DNA of 64,000 nt, taken from Mytilus galloprovincialis. Its lineage: Eukaryota > Mollusca > Bivalvia > Mytilida > Mytilidae. The stretch spans positions 7,507,001 through 7,571,000 of the forward strand of contig NC_134838.1 of assembly GCF_965363235.1 (NCBI RefSeq). Direction: 5' to 3'. Shown here in pieces: positions 1 to 11,700 of this stretch (position 1 is its first letter; every line of letters starts with the position of its first letter). The position numbers and the translations under genes are program-made. Under the pieces are notes generated by a model. It saw only the letters and a list, made by a program, of their open reading frames with translations. It ran no database searches and was not told where the DNA came from.

Positions 1-84
1 TATATATGTTTTAATAAATTTATTTATGAATGCATGTAATTTTACTTTCTGTTATATAGATGATGTTTTCTCACTAAATAATTC

Positions 85-312
85 AAAATGTGGTGAGAGT
101 AAACCATTATAGGTCAAGATACGGTCTTCAACACGGCGCCATGGCTTACACCAAACAGCAAGCTATAAAAGACTAAAAACACTGACTAGTATAAAACCAT
201 TCAAACGGGTAAACCAACGGTCTAATCTATACAAAAAAAAAAATGAGAAAGGAAAAACATTTTTGAACCGCATCCATAAACGACAACTTCGGAAAATCAG
301 GCTCCTGACATT
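85..312 (+). repeat. Diverged copy of abundant mussel dispersed repeat (family M1)
   Basis: The segment shares the order of landmarks of the better copy at 19118-19550: 'tataggtcaagatacggtct', 'agctataaaag', 'acaacttcggaaaatcaggc' and 'ggctcctgac'. It is strongly diverged and lacks the head of the family. No coding potential is seen. M1 is my own label for a repeat that recurs on both strands of this window. Confidence 0.6.
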
Positions 313-1984
313 CTGGTTTTTTTTTCTACAAATTTATATATAACAAACTTTCCTTTGCGGACATAATCATTTCAATAAAGCATCCCCTCCTAGAGTCGTT
401 ATATAACAAATATAGAATACAACTCTCATGAAACATATTCATAACACAGCTGTCAAAACGGATTGTCAACTTAATGTATTGATGACTTTGGATTGCTGTC
501 CTATAGGCATTCAATGAATTATGTGATATTTAACAATTGTACGTATTTTAAGTTTATTTTCGATTTATTAGTTTATTTTCGATTGACGAGTTTGACTGTA
601 CCTCTGGTATCTTTCGTCTCTATGTTGTAAAACTCACAAAGTATAATCTTAAAATAATAGTAAAATAAAATTGTTTCTCAATCGATATGTTGCAATGATA
701 AAAATGCAAGAGACTAATTTCTGAAAAGTCCCAGATTTTCGAAAAAGATAATTATGCTAATTTGAAAAAAAGAACTAGCAACGCGTTAACCAATAAAAAT
801 TTTAAGTGGATATATACATACTAGAAAAATAATCTTGAATCATTTCTAAAATTCACAGCATCGCAGCATTTGGTAGGATAAGGTTATAATTTAGAAAAAA
901 AGATTAAATTGTATTTTCAAAAGTGTAGTTAATTAAAACACATACTTTCCCTTAATTTAACCTGCATTTTTAGCAATTCGTATCAAGAAAATGCCTGTCC
1001 AAGTCAGGATTGTGACAATTGTAATCAATTCTTTTGATGAGTTACGAGTTTTTGATTTTGCCTTTTCTTAGGGACTAGTCTAGAATGTCCTGGTAAGTTA
1101 GGTATTTTGTTATATAGTATTTAACTTATTTCTCTCCTTTTAGAATGCATGTGATTCCCATGGTTTTGTTTTTACGGTTATTTGTCTCTTCCTAATCTAT
1201 TTAGATGGTTTGAACTTCGGTAAACTACAATCGCAATAATTTAGAAAATGGAAAATAGATATAAATAAAACACACAACTTTGTGTTTAAAGTAATAGCAA
1301 ATTACATTTACGAGAACACAACTGTTAATATATTTGCAAAAGCACTCACAAAAAGAAATGTCTGTTGAAAAATACAACCATACTTACCTTCCTTTCAGTA
1401 TAACCGCAAACATAAAAATAACAAAGTATTATGTTTATTGATTGTTATATTTATTTGTACGGAAATGCACACTGGAAATCCCACTATTTATATAATAATG
1501 TTGAAATTTATGAGTTTATAAAAAGTAATCTCCTTTAGGAGGCTGTTGATTGCATAATTAATTTTCAATTTTTCGAAAGAACAAGTATAGTAGAAAAGTA
1601 TGAGAATATGTGTTTTGATTTTAAATCCATAAATAAAAATATTTTGTATTGTCTAGCAACTACAATCTCGGAAAGATTCAATATACGTTACTTTGTCAAA
1701 TATCAATATATTCTATACATCATGCTTTCTAAAGGGAAATGTAATTCACGTTTTCATAAATTAAAAAGATAATTGTCTGTATCCGATCTAGATTTCCTGA
1801 TAGACACCCTTGACAAATATGAACGGATACAGAACAAGAGTAAGGACGCCCTGTCGCCAAAACGTTTCGTGCTTTGGTCAATATAACAGTAACATTTTGT
1901 TCTCTGCACAATAAAAGCTGACACTTTTTTATACATTTAAAAATATTGATTAATTCTCCTAACGTCATTCATGACAATGAACCG
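313..1984. other. Intergenic AT-rich DNA, one repeat fragment
   Basis: No coding exon is recognised on either strand. The short open frames have no conserved motif. Around 985-1095 a diverged fragment of family M2 is visible ('gaaaatgcctgtcc', 'gattttgcc', 'agggacta'). Better M2 copies lie at 13.4 and 14.4 kb. Otherwise I see nothing. Confidence 0.5.
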
Positions 1985-4490
1985 TACGCACGGCCGACAC
2001 TCGGCTAACCGAGAGATTGGTCGGTTAATCTATATTGAGTATGCGGCTATATCGGCGGTTGGTCTGTTAATCGGGTTGGCTAAAGTCTGTTAATCAGGTG
2101 TTATCGAGAAAATCATTGAAAGTTCAGCATGTTTCATAGTATAACTTTCTAAATATATTTTCATCATAAAAAGTATTCATGTCTAACAAAACAATTCAAT
2201 GTACTGAATTCAGTGGTGTAATTATTATTTTTCTAGCTTCGATGTACGATCTATAAAATGAAAAGGCGGGTTACTCATCAATAAATTTATACACATTTTA
2301 CACACATAAAATGTACACAAAATGACACATTGGTTAAATTTACTTGCATTCAATATTTTGAACATCGAAAAAAGAAAGGTATTATGTTTGTTAACCATAT
2401 TGATATCATTGTGTGAAAAATCTACACGAAAATCTGTATTTTGGTGACATAAATCAATCTTTATTTAAAACCTGGTCTGTTAATGGGTCGGATGTATAAA
2501 ACTCGGTCTGTTAATTGGTCTGTTAAGAGTTATGAATGGCAATAAAAGTATAATTTTATTGCTATATGGGATCAAATGAGTAGGCTCAAGACGAGCGGCT
2601 AAAATATACGAAAACACCACATGAGCAATGAAACATAGCATATACGGAAACAACACATGAAATTGAAAATTGATAAAAATGGTTTCAAAAAGTGTAATAT
2701 TAAAGTAATATTAATTCCATCCAAGAATGATCGCATATATCATGTTGATTCTGCTTAAATTGTCATGCATGACACAAATTTGTCGTCTACATTGGTAACC
2801 AATATATATAAATCAGAGATAAACGTCGTAATGTAACTAAACATCAGTAAGTAAAATATATTGGGATGACAAAATATGGAAAGAAAGAAAGAATAATGAG
2901 TAAGATAAACAAAATGTAGAAAAAAATGACATAACAGTTTAAAGAGTACAAAAATCAACAAAACCCCCAATCCGGACCCTCATGGTATACACGAGAATCT
3001 GGATGGAAACGCAGAATATAGAATAATATATAAGGACAGTAGAGAGTGATACATTGCTAAAAACGAGAGAAAAATAATACTTGTTTAAGAATACACACAT
3101 GAAACACCGATGGCTGTTGAAACAGTAACGGATTGCGATGTACATATATTGGTGACAAATTCTAGAAGTTTACATGCGGACAACTATGGTGGCAGGTTAA
3201 TGCCATTTTGCGTTTTAGCGCTTTAGCGTTTTCGCCTTACATATTCTATATGGCGGAAACGCGAAATTGCGAAGTCGAAAACGCGAAAATGCGAAACCGA
3301 TTTCTCGTTTTCGACTTCGCGTTTTCGCGTTTTCACGTTTTCGACTTTGCGATTTCGCCTTTTCGCTATTTCGCGTTTTCGCCCTATAGAATATGAAAGG
3401 CGAAATCGCGAAAACGCGAAATGGACTTCACCGGCCACCATAGACAACTGTAGTTCTCCTCTGCACTTATGTAGAAAGGAACTAGTAAACGGAATAAAAT
3501 TAATTGAAACTTAAAATAACCAAATGTAGCTGCATTCGCTCCTTTCCGTTTACTTCTTTAGAGTGATTTGTAAACAACATATGATTAAGTAATAGAAGAA
3601 AAGAACCAATTGGATGATGCTGACGAATTAGGGTTTAACGTCCAGTGACAAATATCATGTTCATATGTGAACGAGAACACGTTATATGTACCCTGTGTTG
3701 TATTAGAAAGACACTTTCAGTCGGAATTGAGAACGTGCTACTTCAAACAGACACAAAAATTAAGGCTGATTGAAAACGTCAATAAAAAATCCATGCATAT
3801 TCCAGAGGCCAATACATATCACGCTATATTGAAGTGACACACCCTTCAATAAAATGCAAAGAAAGTCAAAATAAAAGTGCTCTTTCTAGGATACTGTGGC
3901 ACCGTATTGTCATTTGTGTTTACTCAGGAACATCTCATTCTTAAATTTGTCTCGGCTAAATAACTCTTAACTGACACAATTTCAATTGTCCAACCCATTA
4001 ACAGACTTTATTCCCATAATTTTCACTAAAACGTGGTATTATTCACGTTATTTTACAATTATGAAATATTTACTAATGTCAATTTATTTTTTAGAACCAC
4101 AGTACTATTTTTTGTCCTTTAAATGATATCTAAATTTGTTTGTTTCGCCTTTTATTCAAAAAATTGCTATGCGTATAAGCATAAATACTACATACTTGCG
4201 CGACGCCTTTTAGTTTTACTGAAAACTGCGCAGACTAAGAAATGTTTTTACAAATGCAAAATGTTCTATGATAGATATCATTTTGTCAGACACTTTTCTT
4301 TTTTTGATTTGGTTCTTATAACATGCCAAAAATCTGTATATTTAATAGAGTTTAACATTAAATTAAGCGTTTTACTCTTAACAGACGTATAACCAACCCG
4401 ATTAACAGACCAATCGCCCATATAGCCGCATACTCAATATAGATTAACCGACCAATCTCTCGGTTAGCCGAGTGTCGGCCGTGCGTACAT
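1985..4490. mobile_element. 2.5 kb TIR DNA transposon, copy 1 (family A), non-autonomous
   Basis: The ends are inverted copies of each other over about 105 bp. The left end begins 'cacggccgacactcggctaa' and the right end closes with its reverse complement 'ccgagtgtcggccgtgcg'. Inside both ends the octamer TCTGTTAA recurs several times (left: about 2053, 2090, 2475, 2510, 2521; right: reverse complements near 3990 and 4380), as expected for subterminal transposase-binding sites. No transposase frame is found, so it is probably non-autonomous. A foldback element sits inside at about 3184-3450. Further copies of the family lie at 24.66-29.89 kb and 32.44-33.25 kb. I cannot name the superfamily. 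Confidence 0.75.
3184..3450. mobile_element. Foldback/MITE built of CGAAAACGCGAAA-type repeats
   Basis: This is a ~265 bp insertion with short inverted ends (ctatggtggc / gccaccatag), and 'acaact' flanks both sides as a possible target duplication. The interior is an imperfect long hairpin made of alternating 'cgaaaacgcg' and 'cgcgttttcg' words around 'tattctata'. CpG content is far above the surroundings. Long open frames on both strands here are a by-product of the short repeat. Confidence 0.65.
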
Positions 4491-4689
4491 TGAAACTTAT
4501 TATCAAAGTTAAACTTTTCCCAGAACTTTTTAATTGCACATACAACTGTAATATTAAATTGTACATCAAAAGGTTTTGCAATATGGATTTTAACGATGTG
4601 GATACAAAATGTATTTTGCAACTATTTTAAGCAATTCATTTATATTTTGATGAAATTACCAGATTACAGCATGAAGTTCATTTTATGAT

Positions 4690-5165
4690 AAAGTTTTAGT
4701 CACCCATGTTAGAGACATTGACAATGTCATTTTGTTTAGTTTCTTTTGTAACCCATTCTGATATCGGACTTGGACTTCTTTTAAACTTTACTGTGCGTAT
4801 TGATATGTTGTTTTTTTTATTCTACATTGGCTAGATATATCGGTATAGGGTTGAGATCTCACAAAACAGGTTGAACCCCGCCGCATATTTGCGCATGTCT
4901 TAAATCAGAAGCCTCTGGCCTTTGTTGGTCTTGTATGTTTTTTTTTAAATTTTAGTTCATTTATGTTTTGGAATTTAATGTGACGTCCATTTTCACTGAA
5001 CTAGTACACGATTTTTTTAGGGGCCAGCAGAGGACCACCTCGGTGCAGGATTTTCTCTCTGTAATGAAGACCTATTGGTGACCCGCGGCTATTGTTTGCT
5101 TTTTTGGTCGGACTGTTGTCTCTTTGACATATTCCCCATTTCCATTTTCAATTTTATTAAGATTT
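4690..5165 (+). mobile_element. 3' tail of an RT-type retroelement (same family as 20035-20912)
   Basis: The segment is the reverse complement of 20040-20480 in order and content. Shared landmarks are 'ggtatagggttgagatctca', 'ccccgccgcat', 'aggggccagc' and 'gttgtctctttga'. It ends at the 'attccccatttccattttca' edge. Only the untranslated tail is present; the coding part is missing, so the copy is truncated at its 5' side. Confidence 0.65.
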
Positions 5166-6739
5166 TCGTCATCGATACAGAACATCGTAGTCCAAGATAA
5201 CCACGGATATTTTACATATTTTTATTCTTTGATCGCATCTCTCTTTCTGAATTACAACATCACCGAAGGTAAATGGTTAGAGAAGTTGTACTTGCCACTA
5301 ACAACTCGATCCTATGTATTTAGAGACATAGAAGTATCAGCCATCCGTTTTGCAGTGCGTTCTCGTGGTTTTTTATGAAGTAGTTATTGTCCCACCTTTA
5401 GTTTTAGTCTATGGATTGTGACCCCTGTTGTCGTTTCAAGTTTTATTGTAATGGGTGTTTTTTCTACAAGCATGTATGTACTTATTTCATAGCCATGTGA
5501 TTTCTGAATCAACTTTTTCAATAATATGTGTTCTAATGTTATTGTTTTAACCAAGCTTATATTCATCCGTATTGCTGGTCTTGATGGTTTTAAACCGTGT
5601 CCAATTTATACAATTCAAACCATTAACAGTACAGGTTGCTATAAAAATCACCCCTGTGAAGTGAATAACTATGTTGTAAGGCAACCGTATGTTTGGCCAA
5701 CAGAAATGATATATACGTGTTTTAACCTCGACTCACTTGTCGTCTCTCTTATTAGGCCAGTTAACTATTTGTCAAAACACTAACATAAGGAGTAAGAAGA
5801 TATAATTTGATACACAATAATATTTAAAGCAAATTGAAACAACGTGTGTGATATTAATGTGATGTTGCAAAATATTTTGTTTCAGCTTCTACTGAAAGGT
5901 TTGAGTGGTTAATATTAATATGCCAAAACAATTTAATAAATTACAGTTGACAGCTGATACACTGCACCATGCCTTCTCTAATGTGTAGTTAAATGATGAC
6001 TACATGAACACTGTACTGCTCTAAATATATAAATAGGAGTCATGATTAGATTTAATTCCCTTACCCCTTAAACTCCATCTAAAGTATTCAAAAATAATAT
6101 TCAGAGTAGTTGTAACCTCCAAGCAAAATGGTTGTAAAACTATGTATATACTTCTTATATATGTATTTCAATGCTAATAAGGATTTTAAAAGTATGCTTC
6201 AGTGCAACAAAATACTGTGCGTATCACAGTTATGTCATTCGCAACTCGAAACTTTTGTACTTTATTTGGCATGACAGCTTCTTTTTTTTAGATTCACTAA
6301 TGAGTCTGTTGTATACGAAACGAGCTCGTCTGACGTAAAAAATTATACACCTTGTAATTTTGGTGAGTTTTTTGTTTTCTTAACTACATAATTTGTCTTG
6401 ATAGAACAAATAAGAAGCCACAATTTTAATTCATAAGAATATTTGATGCAGATAATATCAAAATAGTCGCATGCTAACAAGCAGATTCCAAACAAAAATT
6501 GTACTCAGTTTATTAGTTTTCACTTAAACGTTTAGAAAGACAACTTAATATGCTAAGAGAAAGTTAATCAATTTCTATTGGCAGTCTGATATAGTCTTTC
6601 GAACATCACAGTACGCATTGATATATTATACGTACATAAACGTAATTTATTCCGGCTATTTAGCCAAATTATGGTAATAACCTTGATCAATCATCTAAAA
6701 CTCATAAATCGAAAATAAACTGACAACTTCGTGGCTAAA
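5166..6739. other. Intergenic DNA without an assignable gene
   Basis: Two open plus-strand stretches (5124-5378 and 5526-5783) encode ordinary-looking sequence. The second has spaced cysteines (GFKPCPIYT, TGCYKNHPCEV, IYTCFNL) and could be a relic exon of an extracellular protein. I recognise no family, and no convincing pair of splice sites joins them. From 5790 to 6690 nothing is seen. Confidence 0.35.
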
Positions 6740-8485
6740 CATGAAAAATACAGACAAATAATAGTACACATGACACAACATAGAAAACGACAGAATAAGC
6801 AACACGAACCCCACCAAAAACTAGGGGTGATCTCAGGTGCTCCGGAAGGGTAAGCAGGCTCTGCTCCACATGTGGCACCCGTCGTGTTACTTATGTGATA
6901 ACAAATCCGGTAAATAGTCAAATTCGGTAGGTCACATTCATGAAAGGGAAGGGAATTGTAGTTACGACGTAAGAAACATATCTGATACCATTTGTGAAAC
7001 GATTATTCCATAACGGTCAACAAACTCGTGTTTGCGTCCCTAAAATTTACGAAGGGATGATTTCAACTTCACCATATGGAACTCTTGGTTTAATAGCTTC
7101 CTTGTGAGCAGCAACCCTCTATCAAGAAAATCATGATAGGAAATACAAGCACGGAAATATGATATCAATTGGGAGATATATACCCCGTATGCAGGTGTTG
7201 CTAGAATGTTGCTACTTAGAAATGGAAAGTTTACAATTGGAAAGCTGAAATCATCTCTTTTGTCGTAAAGTTTTGTTTTCAACCGACCCTCATTGTCAAT
7301 TTCTAGATGTAAGTCAAGATATGAGGCCGACTTAACTGTATCTGTAGTATCCTATATCTCTAGTTCAATGGAATAGAACAACATAGTCACCATTTTTTTT
7401 AATTATTTAGTGAAAGAACATCATCTTTATAGCGGAAAGTAGAGTTAAAGGATATTGCTAACTTCTTATCTTTCTTCCTAAGAAGTTCCTGTATGAAGTC
7501 AGCCTCATAATAATAAAGAAACAAGTCGACAAGAAGAGGGGCGGAATTTGTTCCCATTGGAATGCCGACAGTCTGTTGAAAAACACGCCCTCCGAACGTA
7601 GCAAATATGTTGTCAATTAAGAAATCAAGCATCTTGATAATGTCAGTTTCAGAGAATTTTTGTTTGAATCAGAGTGATCCTTTACAAAGTAGTATTTATC
7701 CCTCCCTAAGACAAGATACTTGTATCTACGTTGGACATTCTTTTTAATGAAACAAAGCAATACCAACTCTTTCAAGTTGTCTTTTAGTTTTGAATGTGGA
7801 ATACTTGTGTAAAGTGTAGAAAAGTCAAATGTTTTAATACTATTACAAAATGAAAGAGAGTTTAATTGTATGTATTCTAAAAGATCTTTGGAATTTTTAA
7901 GTATCCACATCTGATTTACGCCACCTCTAGAATAGGCAGTTTCATTATAATTTTGAAGCCCGCCTTTGATTGCTGATAAAATAGATGTTAATAATTTAGA
8001 AAGAGGTTTCGTGGAGCACTTGGAAGACCCAGCAATAAACCGTTGTTTGTAAGGACACTTTTGTAGTTTAGGTATCCAATACAGTGATGGAAGATCCAGT
8101 TTTTCATCTTTGGTTGAAATTCCAAAGGAACATAGAACAGACCTATGATTTTCCCGGATTTCCTTTGGTAAGTGTCGTGAGGGTATATATTGAGTTTCCA
8201 AGTGAATCCGTTTATCAAGCAGTTAATGTAATGCGTTTTACACACAAAAACGATGTTGTTTGAGGCTTTCTGAGGGGACAACAACATATTTGTCATAGAG
8301 GTAGGATAAGTGTTTGCAACATTTGGGTCTTTGAAGATTGACGTAGCATGGACATTGATAGACCCATTCAGTTTCTTAATTCTGATTTGTATTAACGACC
8401 TCACTGCCTTAATCCATTCGGAAAGAGTGTCTACGTCTTCCTTCTCGCGCTGAGCCCATTGCCTGGCATAATCCTCGACTTAATC
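6740..8485 (-). mobile_element. Broken reverse-transcriptase element, Penelope-like by appearance
   Basis: Minus-strand fragments read, in order from 8485 downward: an N-terminal region (SINVHATSIFKDPNVA, NNIVFVCKTHYINCLIN), an RT finger/palm region (YWIPKLQKCPYKQRF, KTFDFSTLYTSIPHSKLKDN), then QQTVGIPMGTNSAPLL and the catalytic RYKDDVLSLNN, where the second residue of the usual YxDD box is K. A C-terminal part follows (KLYDKRDDFSFPIVNFPF, LLLTRKLLNQEFHM). About 300 bp of untranslated tail reaches 6740. The reading frame is interrupted several times, so the copy is dead. RT motif order suggests a Penelope-like element; no GIY-YIG endonuclease was seen. The tail is also found at 9690-9840 and 58.9-60.4 kb. 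Confidence 0.75.
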
Positions 8486-8532
8486 CATCAAAATTTTTAA
8501 ATTGTATTTCCAATTGATGGATTTAGCATAGT

Positions 8533-8538
8533 TTTATT
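8533..8538 (-). promoter_or_regulatory. Candidate poly(A) signal of the oxidase gene
   Basis: AATAAA on the minus strand lies about 170 nt after the TGA stop of the oxidase gene and just before the RT element that begins near 8485. Position and match are right for a poly(A) signal. No transcript evidence is available. Confidence 0.5.
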
Positions 8539-8708
8539 CAGTTAAAATAATAAATTATCAAATAAAACTGCCTCTAAATAAAACATTTTTAAAACGTGTT
8601 TAGGCACAATCATTTTGAATCAGAAATAAATATTAGTCTTTAATGGTTATCGCATTTCATTTGACTAGGATATGCATGATGTAATGTCTTTAAATGTTAC
8701 TGTCCTCC

Positions 8709-11700
8709 TCAAAGTCTGGACGATAACGTTGTCAGTACTGCGTGTGCAAGCTCAGCTACATTACCAGCACATCCCCAGTGTAAGGTTACGCCAGCTCCAC
8801 TATGACCGTAATTGTGTATTACCTGAAAAAAAATCCAAATAATAATATATAATAGGATATAAATAAATTCATCATAGATACCAGGACTAAATTTTATATA
8901 TACGCCAGATGCGCGTTTCGTCTACAAAAGAATCATCAGTGACGCTCGAATCCAAAAAAGTTAAAAAGGCCAAATAAAGTACGAAGTTGAAGATAAGACA
9001 TCACAAACTACATTTTGTTTACTTTTGATTCTGAATTCATATTCAATTAAAAAGAAATAGAAAAAATAAATGGACCTAAATGTGTGCATTTAAAATAATA
9101 ATCTTAATGATTTACACATTAAAACAATAATTATTTTTGTATCATATGAAAATAAATACCATACATCCGGAACTTCTTTTTTCTTCTATTTCTAATCTTA
9201 CTTTGGTTCTTCCGGGTCGGAGTCCAACCCAATCACCAATTTTCTGTGCATTCTATACAATAAAAGAAAATATCTTTGTGATTATAACGAATGAAAGAAT
9301 TTCTTTGATTGCAATCTTTTCGCACAGAAAGTGTAAATGTTTTGGGTATTGATCTATCTAGGAATATGCGAAAGGGATGCGAAATTAAATGAACAATAAA
9401 AAGATCCATTAAAGATATTCATTGTTCAATGTCAACAGATAAGCAGCCAGACTTATATAAGAATGCCAGTAGCCGTTATATCATATCATATCATATCAAA
9501 TTAATAAAATTGAGAATGACAATTGAATCAATTGTTTTATCTACAGTCATCGATTTGTGAGTTTTGAACAGCGGTATATACTACTGTTGCCTTTATTTAT
9601 CTACTGTCATGTGTAAGACGGAGCAAAACAAACTAAGAGAACAGTTTATTATTCATTAGTTGTAAATGGCTTTGAACTATCTTTCAAGACGGGTCCAACA
9701 TGTGGAGGAGGATCTGCTTACCCTCCGGAGAATCTAAGACCACCACCCCCCCCCCCTTTTCCACACTTTTTTGGTGGGGTTTGTGTTGCTCAGTATGTAG
9801 TTGTCTATGGTGTGTTTGTGCTTTCAATGAACTTGAGGAATACAACATCGAGCATCCCAATTCATCACTCGCAACAATAATCCCGAGAGGATGAATGCAT
9901 TTTAAACATGCTTCCAAAGTGAACTTTAAGGACTCCAGCAACGACGCTTGAGCCAAATACTAGTTTTTTGTACAATGCGATTGACGGGCTGATTCTTGCT
10001 ATTGGGGTATACAGATATATTAAGCCAGCTCGACCAATGACAATTATACCACCTAACTAACATACAACACATTATAGGGAAGCGAGGAGGAAAAACAGAT
10101 GGCGACATGCTTTTGTGAATCGACGTTTTGGAACTTCAACCTGTTTTTGCATATTAACGGAGTCCTTTCCCGTGTTGTATTAAAGCATGTACTTGTATCT
10201 TCAACGTCTTCATACGGATCTTATTATAACAAGGAACTATTAAATAATTTGTCATTTGTCCCTTCAACATATATTTAATAAATAATTTAAAACAAACCTT
10301 TAAACTTGGAACAAGATTAAGGCAACTTTCCCAAATTTTGTCCTTATCCTGTTGGTTAATATCTGTACTCCAGTTTCCCTCTTGTCCTGTTCCACCGAGG
10401 ATAACATAATCACGTCTGTAATAATGATATGTTTGGTCTGAGAGCAAATGATACGTTTATTGTTTACAATACATTGTATATTACATTTGGTTAATAAGAA
10501 GAAACTCAACACCAAGCTATCCCAAATACAGATATAAAACTGTGAAAAACACTCAAATGAGAAATGTAAAACTACAAATGTACTTAAGAAACATGCATGT
10601 TTGTCGCATATTAAAAGCACATATTCAGTTTTATATAATGTGTCTTGTATACTATTTTTGGTTTGTTTGTCTTTTTTAGCCATGGCGTTCTTGGTTTATT
10701 TTCGATCTACGAGTTTGATTGTCCCTCTTGTATCTTTCATCCCTCTTTTAATTGGAATTGCAAATGACTAAATATGATAATCTAAAAACCTTGTACATCC
10801 TATCACATTACTAACTCACGAATATAAAATCATTATGCAACCATTAAAATCAGTTGGAAAAGGCTTGGGTATATTCATTTTTACCTAATTTTTTGACATT
10901 GGATGAGCTTGATTTAGGGGTTCATTTCTGTGCATGAAATAATATCTCATGACATATTCAGTAAACGTTTTTGGATTAGAAATAGTTTAATAAAATGTAG
11001 CACTAGTATGATATTGTGTGCACACTTTAACCAATTAGAATGAATAACGCTGTTTCTTTGAAAACTTAAGCAGATGAACCATTTCAATGAATTAGATACG
11101 GTATTGATGAATAACAGGTTTTCATTTTAGTTCATACATAAAATTGCTAAAATGATCTTGAGTTTTCCCTGTTGATAACATAGTCTTCACAAATAATTTC
11201 GGTATTCTATATTTTCAAGTATATTCTCAAAAATTTAATTTCTTACCCCGGCAGTATATATCGTTCGGTACCTTCAGTCCGATCAAAATCTACGTAGAAA
11301 TGTTTAATCCATGGAGCAGATACCTGTAAAAATGTATTGTGGGTTTTAGTACCATATATGTAGCCGTGCATTTGTTCACTAAAATTAATCTAATATGTAG
11401 ATAGTTTCGAGTTGGCATCCAATTTGTACTGTTTTTATCGTCGGTTCTTCTTACAATTTTTCTTATTTCAATATGCTTTGGTTATTTAAAAAAAAAAGAA
11501 AAGAAAAGTACCTAATTGTACGACGGGTTTTTTTACCAGTTTTAATCATAAATTAGCATAGAAGTACTTAGAATTACTAACAAAAATACAAAAGAGGTAA
11601 AAAAGCAATCCTATCCCGATGCTATAACATTTCCCGTCTATACACAAAGAGTTATATTATGTTGTAACGTTTAATATACCCTAATAATCTGTCCACGAAT

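Noticed and set aside
3208-3447. Arg/Lys- or Phe-rich small proteins
   Set aside because: Overlapping open frames on both strands come from the CGAAAACGCG foldback.
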